Numbered from the stretch's first letter, positions 7,925-16,654 are shown. The stretch: 26,503 bases of DNA from Alphaproteobacteria bacterium UBA1303 (GCA_002307315.1 DBTZ01000042.1:12110-38612), one strand, 5' to 3'. A program made the numbers and translations. Notes: a model not told the origin generated them from the letters alone.

Positions 7925-8872
7925 TTATCCGAACCAGGTCGAAACGATCAGGGCTGCTCCGATCAGTGCGCCGGTCTCGCGATTGGCGCGGAACAGCTTA
8001 AGGCAGCGCGTCCCGTCGTCGATGTCGAGATTTTGCACCTGCCACATCAGGTGGGCGCCGGCGAGCAGCATCAGAAAAACGTAGATCCATCCGGTATGTT
8101 CGGTGAAGCCCGCCGCCAGGATCAGGGTGAAGGCGACGGCATAAAAACCCAAGATCCATTCGCGCGAGCGCGACCCCAACCGTCGGGCGGTGGATTTGAC
8201 GCCGATCAGCGCATCGAATTCCTTGTCTTGGTGGGCGTAGATGGTGTCGTAGCCCAGGGTCCAGAAGAATAATCCGGCGTAAAGCATCGCATCGGCGATA
8301 TCGATTCCGCCGGTGACGGCGGCGAAACCCAAGACGGCGCCCCAGTTGAAGGTGAGGCCCAGCCAGGCTTGCGGCCACCAAGTGATGCGCTTCATGAACG
8401 GATAGGCGGCAACCAACAGCAGCGAGCCGGCACCCAAGCCGACGGCAAGCCAGTTGAACTGCAACAGCACGGCCAATCCGATCAGGCTCAGCGCGCCGAC
8501 GAACAGCCAAGCCCGTTTGACGCTGACGGCGCCCGACGGGATCGGCCGGTCTTTGGTGCGGGCTACGGCGCCGTCGATGTCGCGATCGACGATGTCGTTG
8601 TAGGCGCATCCGGCGCCGCGCATGACCACGGCGCCGACGCCGCACAAAATAAGATACCAAAGATCGCGCAATGACCCGAACGGCCGGCTTTCCGCTGCCG
8701 CCCCCAAGCTCAGTCCGAACACGCAGGGCCAGAACAGCAGCCAGGTGCCGATCGGCCGGTCGAGCCGCATCAGACTGGCATAGGGCAGCCATTTGGGCGG
8801 CAGCCGTCCGATCCAGACGGCAATCCAAGAACCGGTCACGGCATCGGCGGGGGCTTGCGGATTCGTTGTCAT
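7925..8872 (-). CDS. ubiA: 4-hydroxybenzoate polyprenyltransferase
   Basis: A membrane prenyltransferase that attaches the polyprenyl tail to 4-hydroxybenzoate, the first committed membrane step of ubiquinone synthesis. Of 315 residues, the first Asp-rich motif NDIVDRDID lies at about 92-100, followed by VARTKDRPIPSG. The second motif, YDTIYAHQDKEFD, lies at about 208-220 and runs into IGVKSTA. Both motifs bind the Mg2+-diphosphate. About eight or nine transmembrane helices are apparent. I prefer the ATG at 8872 over a TTG at 8881. No Shine-Dalgarno is visible upstream of either, and only 16 bp separate the ATG from the divergent rsmE ATG, so a leaderless or very short leader is possible. It works upstream of UbiD in the same pathway. 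Confidence 0.95.
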   Translation of the reverse strand: MTTNPQAPADAVTGSWIAVWIGRLPPKWLPYASLMRLDRPIGTWLLFWPCVFGLSLGAAAESRPFGSLRDLWYLILCGVGAVVMRGAGCAYNDIVDRDIDGAVARTKDRPIPSGAVSVKRAWLFVGALSLIGLAVLLQFNWLAVGLGAGSLLLVAAYPFMKRITWWPQAWLGLTFNWGAVLGFAAVTGGIDIADAMLYAGLFFWTLGYDTIYAHQDKEFDALIGVKSTARRLGSRSREWILGFYAVAFTLILAAGFTEHTGWIYVFLMLLAGAHLMWQVQNLDIDDGTRCLKLFRANRETGALIGAALIVSTWFG

Positions 8873-8888
8873 TGGTTTCAATACCGAT

Positions 8889-9638
8889 ATGGAACGCGAG
8901 GTGACGGAACCGGGGGGGAAAGTACGTCTCTACGTCGAGGGCGACCTCGGCGATGGGGCCGAGCTTACCCTTTCCGACGCGCAAGCGCATTATCTTCTGC
9001 ATGTCATGCGCGCCCATGTCGGTGACCGGGTGCGATTGTTCGACGGTCGCAATGGCGAATGGCTGGCGGAAATCGCCGGCATCTCCAAGCGCAGTTGCGT
9101 TTTGCGCTGCCTGAAACAAACCGAGGCGCAAGGCGAAGTGCCCGATCTCTGGCTGGCCTTCGCGCCGATCAAGAAGACACCGGCCGATTACCTGACCCAG
9201 AAAGCCACCGAACTGGGTGTGCGCGTGCTGCAACCGGTGACGACCCGCCGCACCATCGTTACGCGCGTCAACATCGAACGCATGCGCGCCAATGCCATCG
9301 AGGCGGCCGAGCAATCGGGACGCTTAAGCGTGCCCGAAGTGCGCGAGGCGGTCGCTTTCGACAAGCTTCTGGCGAATTGGCCGGACGATCGTCGTATTCT
9401 GTTCTGCGACGAGGCCGGCGATGCGCAACCGATCGCCGCGGCGCTAAAAGAAACGCCGGCCGAGAAATGGGCCGTATTCACCGGCCCCGAGGGCGGTTAC
9501 GACCCTGCCGAGCGTGCGGCTTTGCGCCGTTTGCCGCTGGTGACGCCGGTCACATTGGGGCCGCGTATCCTGCGCGCCGACACCGCCGCCTTGGCGGCGC
9601 TGGCGGTGTGGCAGAGCTTGGCCGGCGATGGACGTTGA
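8889..9638 (+). CDS. rsmE: 16S rRNA (uracil(1498)-N3)-methyltransferase
   Basis: RsmE is a SPOUT-class enzyme that methylates N3 of U1498 in 16S rRNA at the decoding site. The 249-residue protein has an N-terminal PUA-like domain (about 11-75). The trefoil-knot catalytic domain carries EQSGR (141-145), GPEGGY (199-204) and LGPRILRADTA (223-233), the cofactor-binding knot loops. The ATG at 8889 gives a slightly long N terminus; the GTG at 8901 is an alternative that has GGAA upstream within the reading frame and would start closer to the usual position. It is divergent from ubiA and followed 59 bp later by gshA on the same strand, a pairing common in alphaproteobacteria. Confidence 0.95.
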   Translation: MEREVTEPGGKVRLYVEGDLGDGAELTLSDAQAHYLLHVMRAHVGDRVRLFDGRNGEWLAEIAGISKRSCVLRCLKQTEAQGEVPDLWLAFAPIKKTPADYLTQKATELGVRVLQPVTTRRTIVTRVNIERMRANAIEAAEQSGRLSVPEVREAVAFDKLLANWPDDRRILFCDEAGDAQPIAAALKETPAEKWAVFTGPEGGYDPAERAALRRLPLVTPVTLGPRILRADTAALAALAVWQSLAGDGR

Positions 9639-9697
9639 CAGGCATCGGGCGCAAGGTTTCTAACCCCATTCCTCTTCATCCAACGCTCGGAGCAGCC

Positions 9698-11077
9698 ATG
9701 TCGATTCCCCAATCCGCCGGCGGCCCCATCGCATCGCGCGACGATCTGGTGCGCTATCTCGAAGCCGGCTGCAAACCGAAAGCCGATTGGCGCATCGGCA
9801 CCGAGCACGAGAAGTTCGTCTACGACGCGGCGACCAAAAAGCCGCTGACCTACGACGGTACGCCGGGCATCAAGCTGCTGCTCGAAGGTATGCGGCGCTT
9901 CGGCTGGCAGCCGGTGTGCGAGGGTGATTATCTCATCGGCCTGACCATGAACGGCGCCTCGATCAGCCTGGAGCCGGGCGGCCAGTTCGAACTGTCCGGC
10001 GCGCCGCTGCTCACCGTGCATCAGACCTGCGCCGAGGTCGCCGAGCACCAGCGCCAGGTGCGCGAGGTGGCCGAGGAGATCGGCATCGGCGTCATGGGCC
10101 TCGGCTTTGCGCCGGACTGGACGCGGGACGAAATCTCCTGGATGCCCAAGGGCCGCTACGCCATCATGCGGAATTACATGCCCAAGGTCGGCACCATGGG
10201 GCTCGACATGATGCTGCGCACCTGTACCGTGCAGGTGAACCTCGATTTCTCCGCCGAAGCCGACATGGTGAAAAAAATGCGGGTGGCGCTGGCGCTGCAG
10301 CCGGTGGCGACCGCCATCTTCGCCAATTCGCCGATCAAGGAAGGCAAGGACAGCGGCTATCTATCCTATCGCGGCCACGTCTGGAGCGACGTCGACACGG
10401 CGCGCTCGGGCATGCTGCCGTTCGCCTTCGAAGACGGCTTTGGCTTCGAGCGCTATGTCGATTATGCGCTCGACGTGCCGATGTACTTCGTCTATCGCGG
10501 CGGGCGCTATATCGACGTGGCGGGCAAGTCGTTCCGCGATTTTCTCGCCGGTGAAATTCCCGAACTCAAAGGTATCGAGCCGACGATGTCGGATTGGGCC
10601 GATCACCTCACCACCATCTTTCCCGAAGTGCGCTTGAAGCAATATCTCGAAATGCGCGGCGCCGACGGCGGGGCTTGGCGCACCGTGTGCCGCCTGCCGG
10701 CGCTGTGGACCGGCGTTCTTTACGATCAAATTGCGCTCGATGCCGCCTGGGATCTGGTCGAGGATTGGACGGCGGAGGAGCGTCAAGCGATGCGCGATGC
10801 GGTGCCGCGCCTTGCCTTCAAGACTCCGTTCCGCCGGACCACGGTGCTGGAACTGGCAAGACAGATGGTGGACATCTCCGCCGAAGGGTTGAAACGTCGC
10901 GCCGCCATAGGCGGATGCGGTGGCGATGGGGCGGGCATGAGCGAAGAAGGCTTTCTTTTGCCGCTGCGTGCCATGATTGCCAAGGGACAGACCCGGGCCG
11001 AAGAGCTGCTCGAGAAGTTCAACGGCGAATGGCGCTGCTGCCCGTCCTGCATGTTCAGGGAATATAATTTTCTTTGA
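9698..11077 (+). CDS. gshA: Glutamate-cysteine ligase, plant/alphaproteobacterial type
   Basis: This enzyme catalyses the ATP-dependent joining of L-glutamate and L-cysteine, the first step of glutathione synthesis. At 459 residues it fits the plant-type GCL class found in alphaproteobacteria rather than the E. coli class. Visible blocks are WRIGTEHEKF (31-40), SLEPGGQFELSG (90-101) with active-site acidic residues, and MRNYMPKVGTMGLDMM. The start is ATG at 9698 with GGAG about 6 nt upstream; the frame is open further upstream but only as overlap with rsmE. The C terminus ends in an FREYNFL-type tail near the usual family end. It converges with the asparagine synthetase gene, leaving 24 bp with no hairpin visible. 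Confidence 0.95.
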   Translation: MSIPQSAGGPIASRDDLVRYLEAGCKPKADWRIGTEHEKFVYDAATKKPLTYDGTPGIKLLLEGMRRFGWQPVCEGDYLIGLTMNGASISLEPGGQFELSGAPLLTVHQTCAEVAEHQRQVREVAEEIGIGVMGLGFAPDWTRDEISWMPKGRYAIMRNYMPKVGTMGLDMMLRTCTVQVNLDFSAEADMVKKMRVALALQPVATAIFANSPIKEGKDSGYLSYRGHVWSDVDTARSGMLPFAFEDGFGFERYVDYALDVPMYFVYRGGRYIDVAGKSFRDFLAGEIPELKGIEPTMSDWADHLTTIFPEVRLKQYLEMRGADGGAWRTVCRLPALWTGVLYDQIALDAAWDLVEDWTAEERQAMRDAVPRLAFKTPFRRTTVLELARQMVDISAEGLKRRAAIGGCGGDGAGMSEEGFLLPLRAMIAKGQTRAEELLEKFNGEWRCCPSCMFREYNFL

Positions 11078-11101
11078 ACAGCTTGCGCAAATTACTCCGA
11101 T

Positions 11102-12670
11102 TTATGCTCTGAGCCGTTCTTCGTGCCACTCCGCTGGCATGTCGAGGCGGACGCGGCCGCGCAAATGGGGAATGCGGAACACGTCCATTTTTTCGTTGAG
11201 CACGCGCAGGTAATAGAGATCTTCCTTGGTCTCGACGTCGAAGCCGGCGAACAGCTTTTTGCCGTCGGCCAGATCGGCATCCGAGATCGCGTCTTCGAAA
11301 CGCATCCGCCAATACGAATCCGCGCGGGAAACGTCGAGCCCGCTGCCTTCGCTGAACAGCACCTTGGAGCGGTCGCGGATCAGCCGCGGCAGTTGCGCCG
11401 GATGAAGATCGTAGAGTTCGCGCAAAGGCGCCTTGCCGATGCCGTTTCGCACCAGGGCGGGGGCGTCGAGCGCCAGCGCGTATTCGGCAACGGCCGGATC
11501 GAGGAACGGCACGCGGGTTTCGACCTGATGACGCATCGAGCCGCGATCGACCCGTTGCAGACTGACGCGGTGCATCTGCCCCAGGCATTCGGCGCGCAAC
11601 GGCCGGCCGACCTCGTTGCCGCGGGCAAAGCCCCATTCCAGCGGGCCGTAGCCGCAGAACAATTCGTCGGCGCCTTCGCCACATAGCGCCACCCGCATGC
11701 CGTCGGCGTGGATGCGTTTGGCGGCGTCGAGCGAGCACAGTGCGCCGCGCACTAGGCTGGGTTCGAAGGATTCGGCCGTTTCCACTGCCTCGCCGATGCG
11801 GGCGAAGGTATCGGCGCAGTCGGGATCGAACTCGACCAGACGCAAATCGAAACCGGTGGCTTCGGCGTAAGCCGCGGCGAAGGGATAGTCGGGCGAATGC
11901 GTGTTGCCGACGAAGTAACCGGGCGTATTTGGGCGATGCATCCGCGCGTAATGGGCGATCAGGGTGGAATCGATGCCGCCGCTGAACAGCACGGCGAAGG
12001 GCAGGTCGGGGGGAATATGGCTCTTCACCGCTTGCGACAGGATGGCGTCGAGTTCCTTGGACTCGCTTTGCGTACGGTCGCCGGTCTGCGGGCGGATGAC
12101 CGATTTGAACCGGCCGCAGGCGTTCTTGGTCAAAAGATAACCGGGCGGCAGCAGCAAGGCGTCCCCGGTTTCCGTCGCCTCCAGCAGCGGGCGGATTTCC
12201 GAAGAAAACAGAAACGCCTGATCTTGCTGGATCACGTACAGCGGCTTGATGCCGAAGGGATCGCGCGCGGCCAAAAACTCGCCGGTGGGAATCTCATAGG
12301 CGACGAAGGCATACATGCCGGAAATGCGGGTCAGCGCCTTGGCGCCCCACACCCGGATTGCGTTGGCGATGACCTCGGTGTCGGAATCGGTCTTGAACGG
12401 AACGCCGTGGGCGGAAAGCTGGTCGCGCAGTTCCCGGTAATTGTAGATTTCGCCGTTGAACGAAACCAGCAGCTTGCCGTCGAACGAGGCTTGCGGCTGC
12501 TCGGCATGCTCGCGGTCGACGATGCAGAGCCGGCGGGTACACATCGCCACGCCCGGCACCGGATTGGCAACGGGATCGGTCGTGTCGCCGCGATGGCGGA
12601 TGACCTCGATCATCTTTGCCACCGTGGCCTTCGCTTCCGGCCAGCCGACGGCTACCGCAAACCCGCACAT
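11102..12670 (-). CDS. asnB: Asparagine synthetase (glutamine-hydrolysing)
   Basis: An N-terminal class II glutaminase domain begins with the nucleophile Cys2 and continues with RHRGD (25-29) and FNGEIYNYRELR (71-82). The synthetase domain has the PP-loop SGGIDS (230-235) that binds ATP and GEGADELF (331-338). It transfers ammonia from glutamine to an aspartyl-adenylate, or to a related carboxylate in pathway-specific homologs. At 522 residues it is somewhat shorter than E. coli AsnB and lacks a long C-terminal extension. The ATG at 12670 has an excellent GGAGGAG 4 nt upstream. The 137-bp upstream spacer is AT-rich and probably carries its promoter, though I cannot pick a convincing -35/-10 pair. 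It stands alone, so a housekeeping asparagine role is likely but not proved. Confidence 0.88.
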   Translation of the reverse strand: MCGFAVAVGWPEAKATVAKMIEVIRHRGDTTDPVANPVPGVAMCTRRLCIVDREHAEQPQASFDGKLLVSFNGEIYNYRELRDQLSAHGVPFKTDSDTEVIANAIRVWGAKALTRISGMYAFVAYEIPTGEFLAARDPFGIKPLYVIQQDQAFLFSSEIRPLLEATETGDALLLPPGYLLTKNACGRFKSVIRPQTGDRTQSESKELDAILSQAVKSHIPPDLPFAVLFSGGIDSTLIAHYARMHRPNTPGYFVGNTHSPDYPFAAAYAEATGFDLRLVEFDPDCADTFARIGEAVETAESFEPSLVRGALCSLDAAKRIHADGMRVALCGEGADELFCGYGPLEWGFARGNEVGRPLRAECLGQMHRVSLQRVDRGSMRHQVETRVPFLDPAVAEYALALDAPALVRNGIGKAPLRELYDLHPAQLPRLIRDRSKVLFSEGSGLDVSRADSYWRMRFEDAISDADLADGKKLFAGFDVETKEDLYYLRVLNEKMDVFRIPHLRGRVRLDMPAEWHEERLRA

Positions 12671-12807
12671 TCGCTCCTCCGCAACCTTGCGCGCACGGGT
12701 TTACTTTCTATTAAGCAAATTCGGCGCGCCCAAATTAGCGTAGGGCAAATATGGTAAATTATGACTTAATCGGTCTGAGCGGCCATGCCGCCGCTTACGG
12801 ATTCGTA

Positions 12808-14988
12808 TCAGGGGACGGAATCGTCGTTTCGGGCGGTGATCGCCATCTCGCGGGCGGCGGAATAATCGGTCTTGCCGGAGCCGAGCAGCGGCACCTGCGC
12901 CACCTTGATCAGCTTGCGCGGCCACGACAGCTTGGTCAGGCCGGAGGCTTCGAACAGCCGGTGCAACAGGCTCAAATCGGCTTGGTCGGATTCGGTCAGA
13001 AGGACGATGGTCTCGCCCTTGCGGCCTTCGGGGATGCCGACGGCGACGTGGCGCGCTTCCGGCCATTCGGCGCTCACCACCGCCTCGATGGCGCCGAGCG
13101 ACACCATCTCGCCGCCGATCTTGGCGAAGCGTTTGGTGCGGCCCTGAATGGTAATGAAGCCGTCTTCGTCGACCGACACCACGTCGCCGGTGTTGTACCA
13201 ACCGTCTTCCGGCGGCTGGATCGCACCCGGCTTGTCGGCCTTGACGTAGCCCAGCATTAAATTGAGCCCGCGCACCACCAGTTCGCCGCCGTCTTTGATG
13301 CCTTCGATCGGCTTGATCTTGATCTCCATGCCGGCGACCGGCCGTCCCACCGCGCCGGCCTTGTAATGCAGCGGCGAATTGCAACTGATCACCGGCGAGG
13401 CTTCGGTGGTGCCGTAGCCCTCGAACAGCCGTACGCCGAACTTCTCCGCCCACAATCTTCGGGTTTCCGGCTTGATCTTCTCGGCTCCGCCGATGGCGAA
13501 GCGCAGGAAATAGAAATCGTGCGGACTGGCGTTGCGGGCGTAGGAGGCGAGGAATGTATCGGAGCCGAGCAGTAGCGTCGCGCCCGTATCGTAAACGTGT
13601 TCGGGAATGTCGTGATAACGCAGCGGCGAAGGATAGAGAAACGTCCGCGTGCCGGAGAACACCGGCAGGAAGAAGCCGAGCGTCAATCCGAAGGAATGGA
13701 ACATCGGCAGGCAGGCGAACACGCTGTCGCCGATGCCGTAGCCGACGCGGATGCCGAACTGGAAGGCGTTGGCAATGACGTTGCGGTGGCTCAGCATCAC
13801 GCCCTTGGGCAGGCCCTCGGTGCCGGAGGTAAACAGCATCAGCCCCGGGGCGGCGGAATCGCGCGGCGTTCCCAATGCCGCCAGCGCGGCGGGAAGGCGG
13901 GCGCGAATCCGGCCGTACCCGCGGTCGAACGCCCCCGGCTTTAGGTCTTCGAGATAGAGCAGACGGATGCCCTCGTTGGTCATCGTATTGGCGATCGCCT
14001 CGAGATGCAGAGCGGCGAGAAAATTTCGCGAGGTGACGACGGTTTTTATCTTCGCCATCTTGCAGCTTTGCGCGCAGCGCAAGGGGCCGGCGGAGAAATT
14101 GATCATGGCGCCGACGCAATCGCGCGCCTGAACGGCAAAAATGGCCGCGCCGCAGGGGATGCCGTTGGGCAGCATGATGCCTACGGTTTCCCGGCGCCGG
14201 ATGTTCATCCGCTTTAACACCTGCGCCAGGATAAATATCTTGGCGACGAAGGCGTCGTGGGTCAGCGGTTCGCGGGCGGTATCTTCGACGACGATGCCGC
14301 CGCCGCCGCGCAACCGCCGTCCGGCGAGAAGCTGGCGCAGCATGGTCGATACCGGCATGCCGACGACCAGCATATCCTCCATCAGATCGTGCAGTTGCAC
14401 GCCGGCGAGTTGGCGGCGCTTGCGGCCCTTGGCCTCGGCCGGCATGATCAATTTCCGCGGCGGCAGAATCGTCAGGGTGATGCGGGGAAACCGGCGGCGC
14501 CGCACCAAGCCGCGCTGATCGGAAAACCGCGAGTATTGCGGCCCGTCGATACGCACCGGCACGATGGCGGCATCGGCTTTGTCGGCGATCACGCCGGGAC
14601 CGTCGTAAATTTTCATCAGCCCGCCGGTGCGGCCCACCCGGCCTTCGGGAAACACCATGCAGCGGGTGCCGCGCTTCAGCGCCTCGATCATCAGCTTGGC
14701 GGTTTTGGGATTGTTCTGGTCGAGGGTGCGGTGCGAACGCCAATAGGGCTGCAACCACCAGCGGCCGGCCAAGCCGGGCGGCATGGCGAACAGGATGCGT
14801 CCAGGCAAAAAAGCCGACAGGATCACCGCATCGAAGGTCGAAACGTGGTTGGCGACGATCAAAACCCGCTCGCCGGCGCCGCTGAGGTTTTCCCCACCGG
14901 TTACCCGCACCCGGCAGACCAGGCGCAGGAAAAACCGCATCAGGAAGAAAGCATAGGTCGCGGGGTGAAAGGCCGAAGTCCAGGACAT
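12808..14988 (-). CDS. aas: Bifunctional acyltransferase / acyl-ACP synthetase, Aas-like
   Basis: A two-domain fusion of 726 residues. The N-terminal PlsC-type acyltransferase carries NHVSTFD (47-53, the NHx4D catalytic pair) and FPEGR (113-117). The C-terminal AMP-binding adenylating domain carries TSGTEGLPKGV (387-397), EGYGTTE (523-529), YNTGD (598-602) and the catalytic lysine in GSGKTDY (703-709). E. coli Aas (719 residues) uses this architecture to reacylate 2-acyl-glycerophosphoethanolamine with fatty acids activated on ACP; it is an inner-membrane enzyme. No MFS lysophospholipid flippase domain (LplT) is fused or adjacent. The ATG at 14988 gives an intact acyltransferase N terminus. 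It lies 96 bp downstream of the beta-lactamase gene and is unlikely to be functionally linked to it. Confidence 0.88.
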   Translation of the reverse strand: MSWTSAFHPATYAFFLMRFFLRLVCRVRVTGGENLSGAGERVLIVANHVSTFDAVILSAFLPGRILFAMPPGLAGRWWLQPYWRSHRTLDQNNPKTAKLMIEALKRGTRCMVFPEGRVGRTGGLMKIYDGPGVIADKADAAIVPVRIDGPQYSRFSDQRGLVRRRRFPRITLTILPPRKLIMPAEAKGRKRRQLAGVQLHDLMEDMLVVGMPVSTMLRQLLAGRRLRGGGGIVVEDTAREPLTHDAFVAKIFILAQVLKRMNIRRRETVGIMLPNGIPCGAAIFAVQARDCVGAMINFSAGPLRCAQSCKMAKIKTVVTSRNFLAALHLEAIANTMTNEGIRLLYLEDLKPGAFDRGYGRIRARLPAALAALGTPRDSAAPGLMLFTSGTEGLPKGVMLSHRNVIANAFQFGIRVGYGIGDSVFACLPMFHSFGLTLGFFLPVFSGTRTFLYPSPLRYHDIPEHVYDTGATLLLGSDTFLASYARNASPHDFYFLRFAIGGAEKIKPETRRLWAEKFGVRLFEGYGTTEASPVISCNSPLHYKAGAVGRPVAGMEIKIKPIEGIKDGGELVVRGLNLMLGYVKADKPGAIQPPEDGWYNTGDVVSVDEDGFITIQGRTKRFAKIGGEMVSLGAIEAVVSAEWPEARHVAVGIPEGRKGETIVLLTESDQADLSLLHRLFEASGLTKLSWPRKLIKVAQVPLLGSGKTDYSAAREMAITARNDDSVP

Positions 14989-15084
14989 CAGATCTGCCCG
15001 AAAAGGGGATTTTTATGTAAGGGCGTTACGGCGCCATGTCCATAGCCGGATGGGGGCGTTAATTCGTTAACCCGGCGGTGGACC

Positions 15085-15822
15085 TCAGTCTTTCGGCATC
15101 GCCTCCAGCAGCGCGAGGTATCGGTCGATCAGGTCCGGCCCGTGGAGCGGTGCATAGTGCCCGGCGATGACGGTTGCGATCGGCAGGTTCAGTGCCTTCA
15201 GCTTGCGCAAGGTGTTCGGATATTCCGCCACGTCGGCAAAATCGAGATTGCCGAGTTTCTCCTTCAGGATGCAGTTCCCGTAGAGAATCTTTTCGTCGGG
15301 GAACCAGACGAAGATGCCGTCCTGGGTGTGCGAGGGGCCGAGATAAAGCGCCTTGACCTTGCCGTCCTGCAAGGAAAAATCGCCCGGATAGACCGTATCG
15401 GGCAACACCGCGCTCAGGGCGGGGTAGGCGGGAAGGCCGCTGCGCGTCCAGGCGACCGCTTTGTCCCAGTCGCGCACCATCAGATTGCGGGTCGTCCGGG
15501 TGGAGACGATCATGGCTCCGATGCTTTTGAAATAGGCGTTTCCGCCGGCGCGGTCGGGATGATAGTTGGTGTTGATCACCTCGGTGACGGGAAGTATCGT
15601 CACCTTGCGGATCTCGCCGACCAGCAGCGCGGCGGTTTGCGGCGTCCAGGTGGCGCCGACCACTGTAACGTGGTCGCGTCCTACGTATACGGCGGAATTC
15701 TCCGCGGCGTAGAAACCGTCTTCGACCAGGTACACCCCGCCGCGTACCGGGCTCAGCGTCAACGTCGGTTCGGCGAGGGCCGGCGCGGTCAGGAGCGCCA
15801 GCAGCAGTATGAGACGGTTCAT
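15085..15822 (-). CDS. bla: Subclass B2 metallo-beta-lactamase (CphA/Sfh-I-like putative carbapenemase)
   Basis: A 245-residue precursor with a short signal peptide (1-17, cleavage after ALA) exporting it to the periplasm. The mature domain is a metallo-beta-lactamase fold closely resembling Aeromonas CphA. It has VVGATWTP (54-61), the B2-diagnostic INTNYHPDRAGGNAY (83-97) with Asn86, His88 and Asp90 equivalent to Asn116, His118 and Asp120, then His165 (196), Cys184 and Lys187 in GNCILKEKLGN (221 and 224), Asn192 (233), and His222 (263) in AGHYAPLHG. Known B2 enzymes bind one zinc through Asp120-Cys221-His263 and hydrolyse carbapenems almost exclusively. All those residues are kept, and no insertion or truncation is seen. 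The ATG immediately follows the bpt stop codon, so expression is probably translationally coupled. No ampR-like regulator, attC site or insertion sequence flanks it. Actual carbapenem hydrolysis and host resistance are untested. Confidence 0.93.
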   Translation of the reverse strand: MNRLILLLALLTAPALAEPTLTLSPVRGGVYLVEDGFYAAENSAVYVGRDHVTVVGATWTPQTAALLVGEIRKVTILPVTEVINTNYHPDRAGGNAYFKSIGAMIVSTRTTRNLMVRDWDKAVAWTRSGLPAYPALSAVLPDTVYPGDFSLQDGKVKALYLGPSHTQDGIFVWFPDEKILYGNCILKEKLGNLDFADVAEYPNTLRKLKALNLPIATVIAGHYAPLHGPDLIDRYLALLEAMPKD

Positions 15823-16542
15823 CTACGGCATCCGGTTCCAGCCGCCGGGGCCAAGCGCCTCCAACGGTTTAAAGCGGGCCTTGTAGGCCATTTTGGGGCT
15901 GCCCTCGACCCAGTAGCCGAGATAGACGTAGGGCAGATTGCGCAGTTTGGCTTTGACGATGTGATCGAGGATCATGAAGGTGCCGAGGCTGCGCGCCGCC
16001 ATGCCGGGGTGGTAGAAGCTGTAGACCATCGACAGGCCGCTCGGCATGATGTCGGTCAGCGCACAGGCCGCCAGTTCGCCCACGACGGTACGGTATTCGA
16101 AGATCGTGGTAACCACCGGCGTTTCCTCGACCATGGCGGCGTAATCGAACAGGCTCATGTCGCTCATGCCGCCGCCGGCATGGCGGGCGTCGAGATAGGC
16201 GCGCAGCAGCGCGAACTGCTCGCGGGTCGCCTGCGCCGGCGCTTCGCACGCGATCAGATCGGCGTTGCGGTGCGTAACGCGCCGTTCGTTACGCGACGGC
16301 GCATGGCGTTCGGCCAGTATCCGTACCGAAATGCAGGCACTGCATCCGTCGCAGGTCGGGCGGTAGGCGATGCCTTGGCTGCGGCGGAAACCCGCCTGGG
16401 TCAGCGTATCGTTGAGCGAGGCGGCATAGGGGCCGGAAAGACCGGCAAACACCTTGCGCTCCATCGCGCCGGGCAAATACGGGCAGGGGCCGGCCGGCGT
16501 GATGTAGAACTGCGGAACGCGGGTTTGTTTCTGTTCGGTCAA
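15823..16542 (-). CDS. bpt: Aspartate/glutamate leucyltransferase (arginyltransferase family)
   Basis: Bpt transfers leucine from Leu-tRNA to proteins with N-terminal Asp or Glu, marking them for ClpS/ClpAP degradation by the bacterial N-degron pathway. At 239 residues the length is normal. The N terminus has PQFYITPAGPCPYLPG, then MERKVF, GFRRSQGIAYRPTC and a Cys cluster DGCSAC (about 65-70); the C-terminal domain has YSFYHPGM, SLGTFMILDHI and YVYLGYWVEGSPKMAYK, all strongly conserved in the family. The start is TTG at 16542..16540, which matches the usual family N terminus; no ATG is in frame nearby and the ribosome-binding site is poor. Its TAG is followed without a gap by the ATG of the metallo-beta-lactamase gene. 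Confidence 0.93.
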   Translation of the reverse strand: MTEQKQTRVPQFYITPAGPCPYLPGAMERKVFAGLSGPYAASLNDTLTQAGFRRSQGIAYRPTCDGCSACISVRILAERHAPSRNERRVTHRNADLIACEAPAQATREQFALLRAYLDARHAGGGMSDMSLFDYAAMVEETPVVTTIFEYRTVVGELAACALTDIMPSGLSMVYSFYHPGMAARSLGTFMILDHIVKAKLRNLPYVYLGYWVEGSPKMAYKARFKPLEALGPGGWNRMP

Positions 16543-16654
16543 TGAAAAAAACGACGGTCTCGGATTTCCCGTCCCGAATAAGACAGCGGAAACCGGTCCG
16601 GCGCCAGTCCGGATTGTAAAAATCGCTAATTTTCATGCGGCGGCGGGCATCGAA

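Noticed and set aside
15058..15071. GTTAA-TTCG-TTAAC hairpin after the beta-lactamase gene
   Set aside because: Only a 5-bp AT-rich stem with no U-tract; too weak to call a terminator.
15085..15822. Reading the MBL-fold gene as a generic hydrolase such as glyoxalase II, SoxH-type or a B1/B3 enzyme
   Set aside because: Those have HxHxDH at the first metal site. This protein has NYHPD with Cys184 and the CphA-like GNCILKEKLGN block, which is diagnostic for B2.
16289..16636. Open frame on the minus strand beginning MKISDFYNPDW, upstream of and overlapping bpt
   Set aside because: No ribosome-binding site, it is out of frame with bpt, and after about 35 residues it becomes an arginine-rich shadow of bpt.
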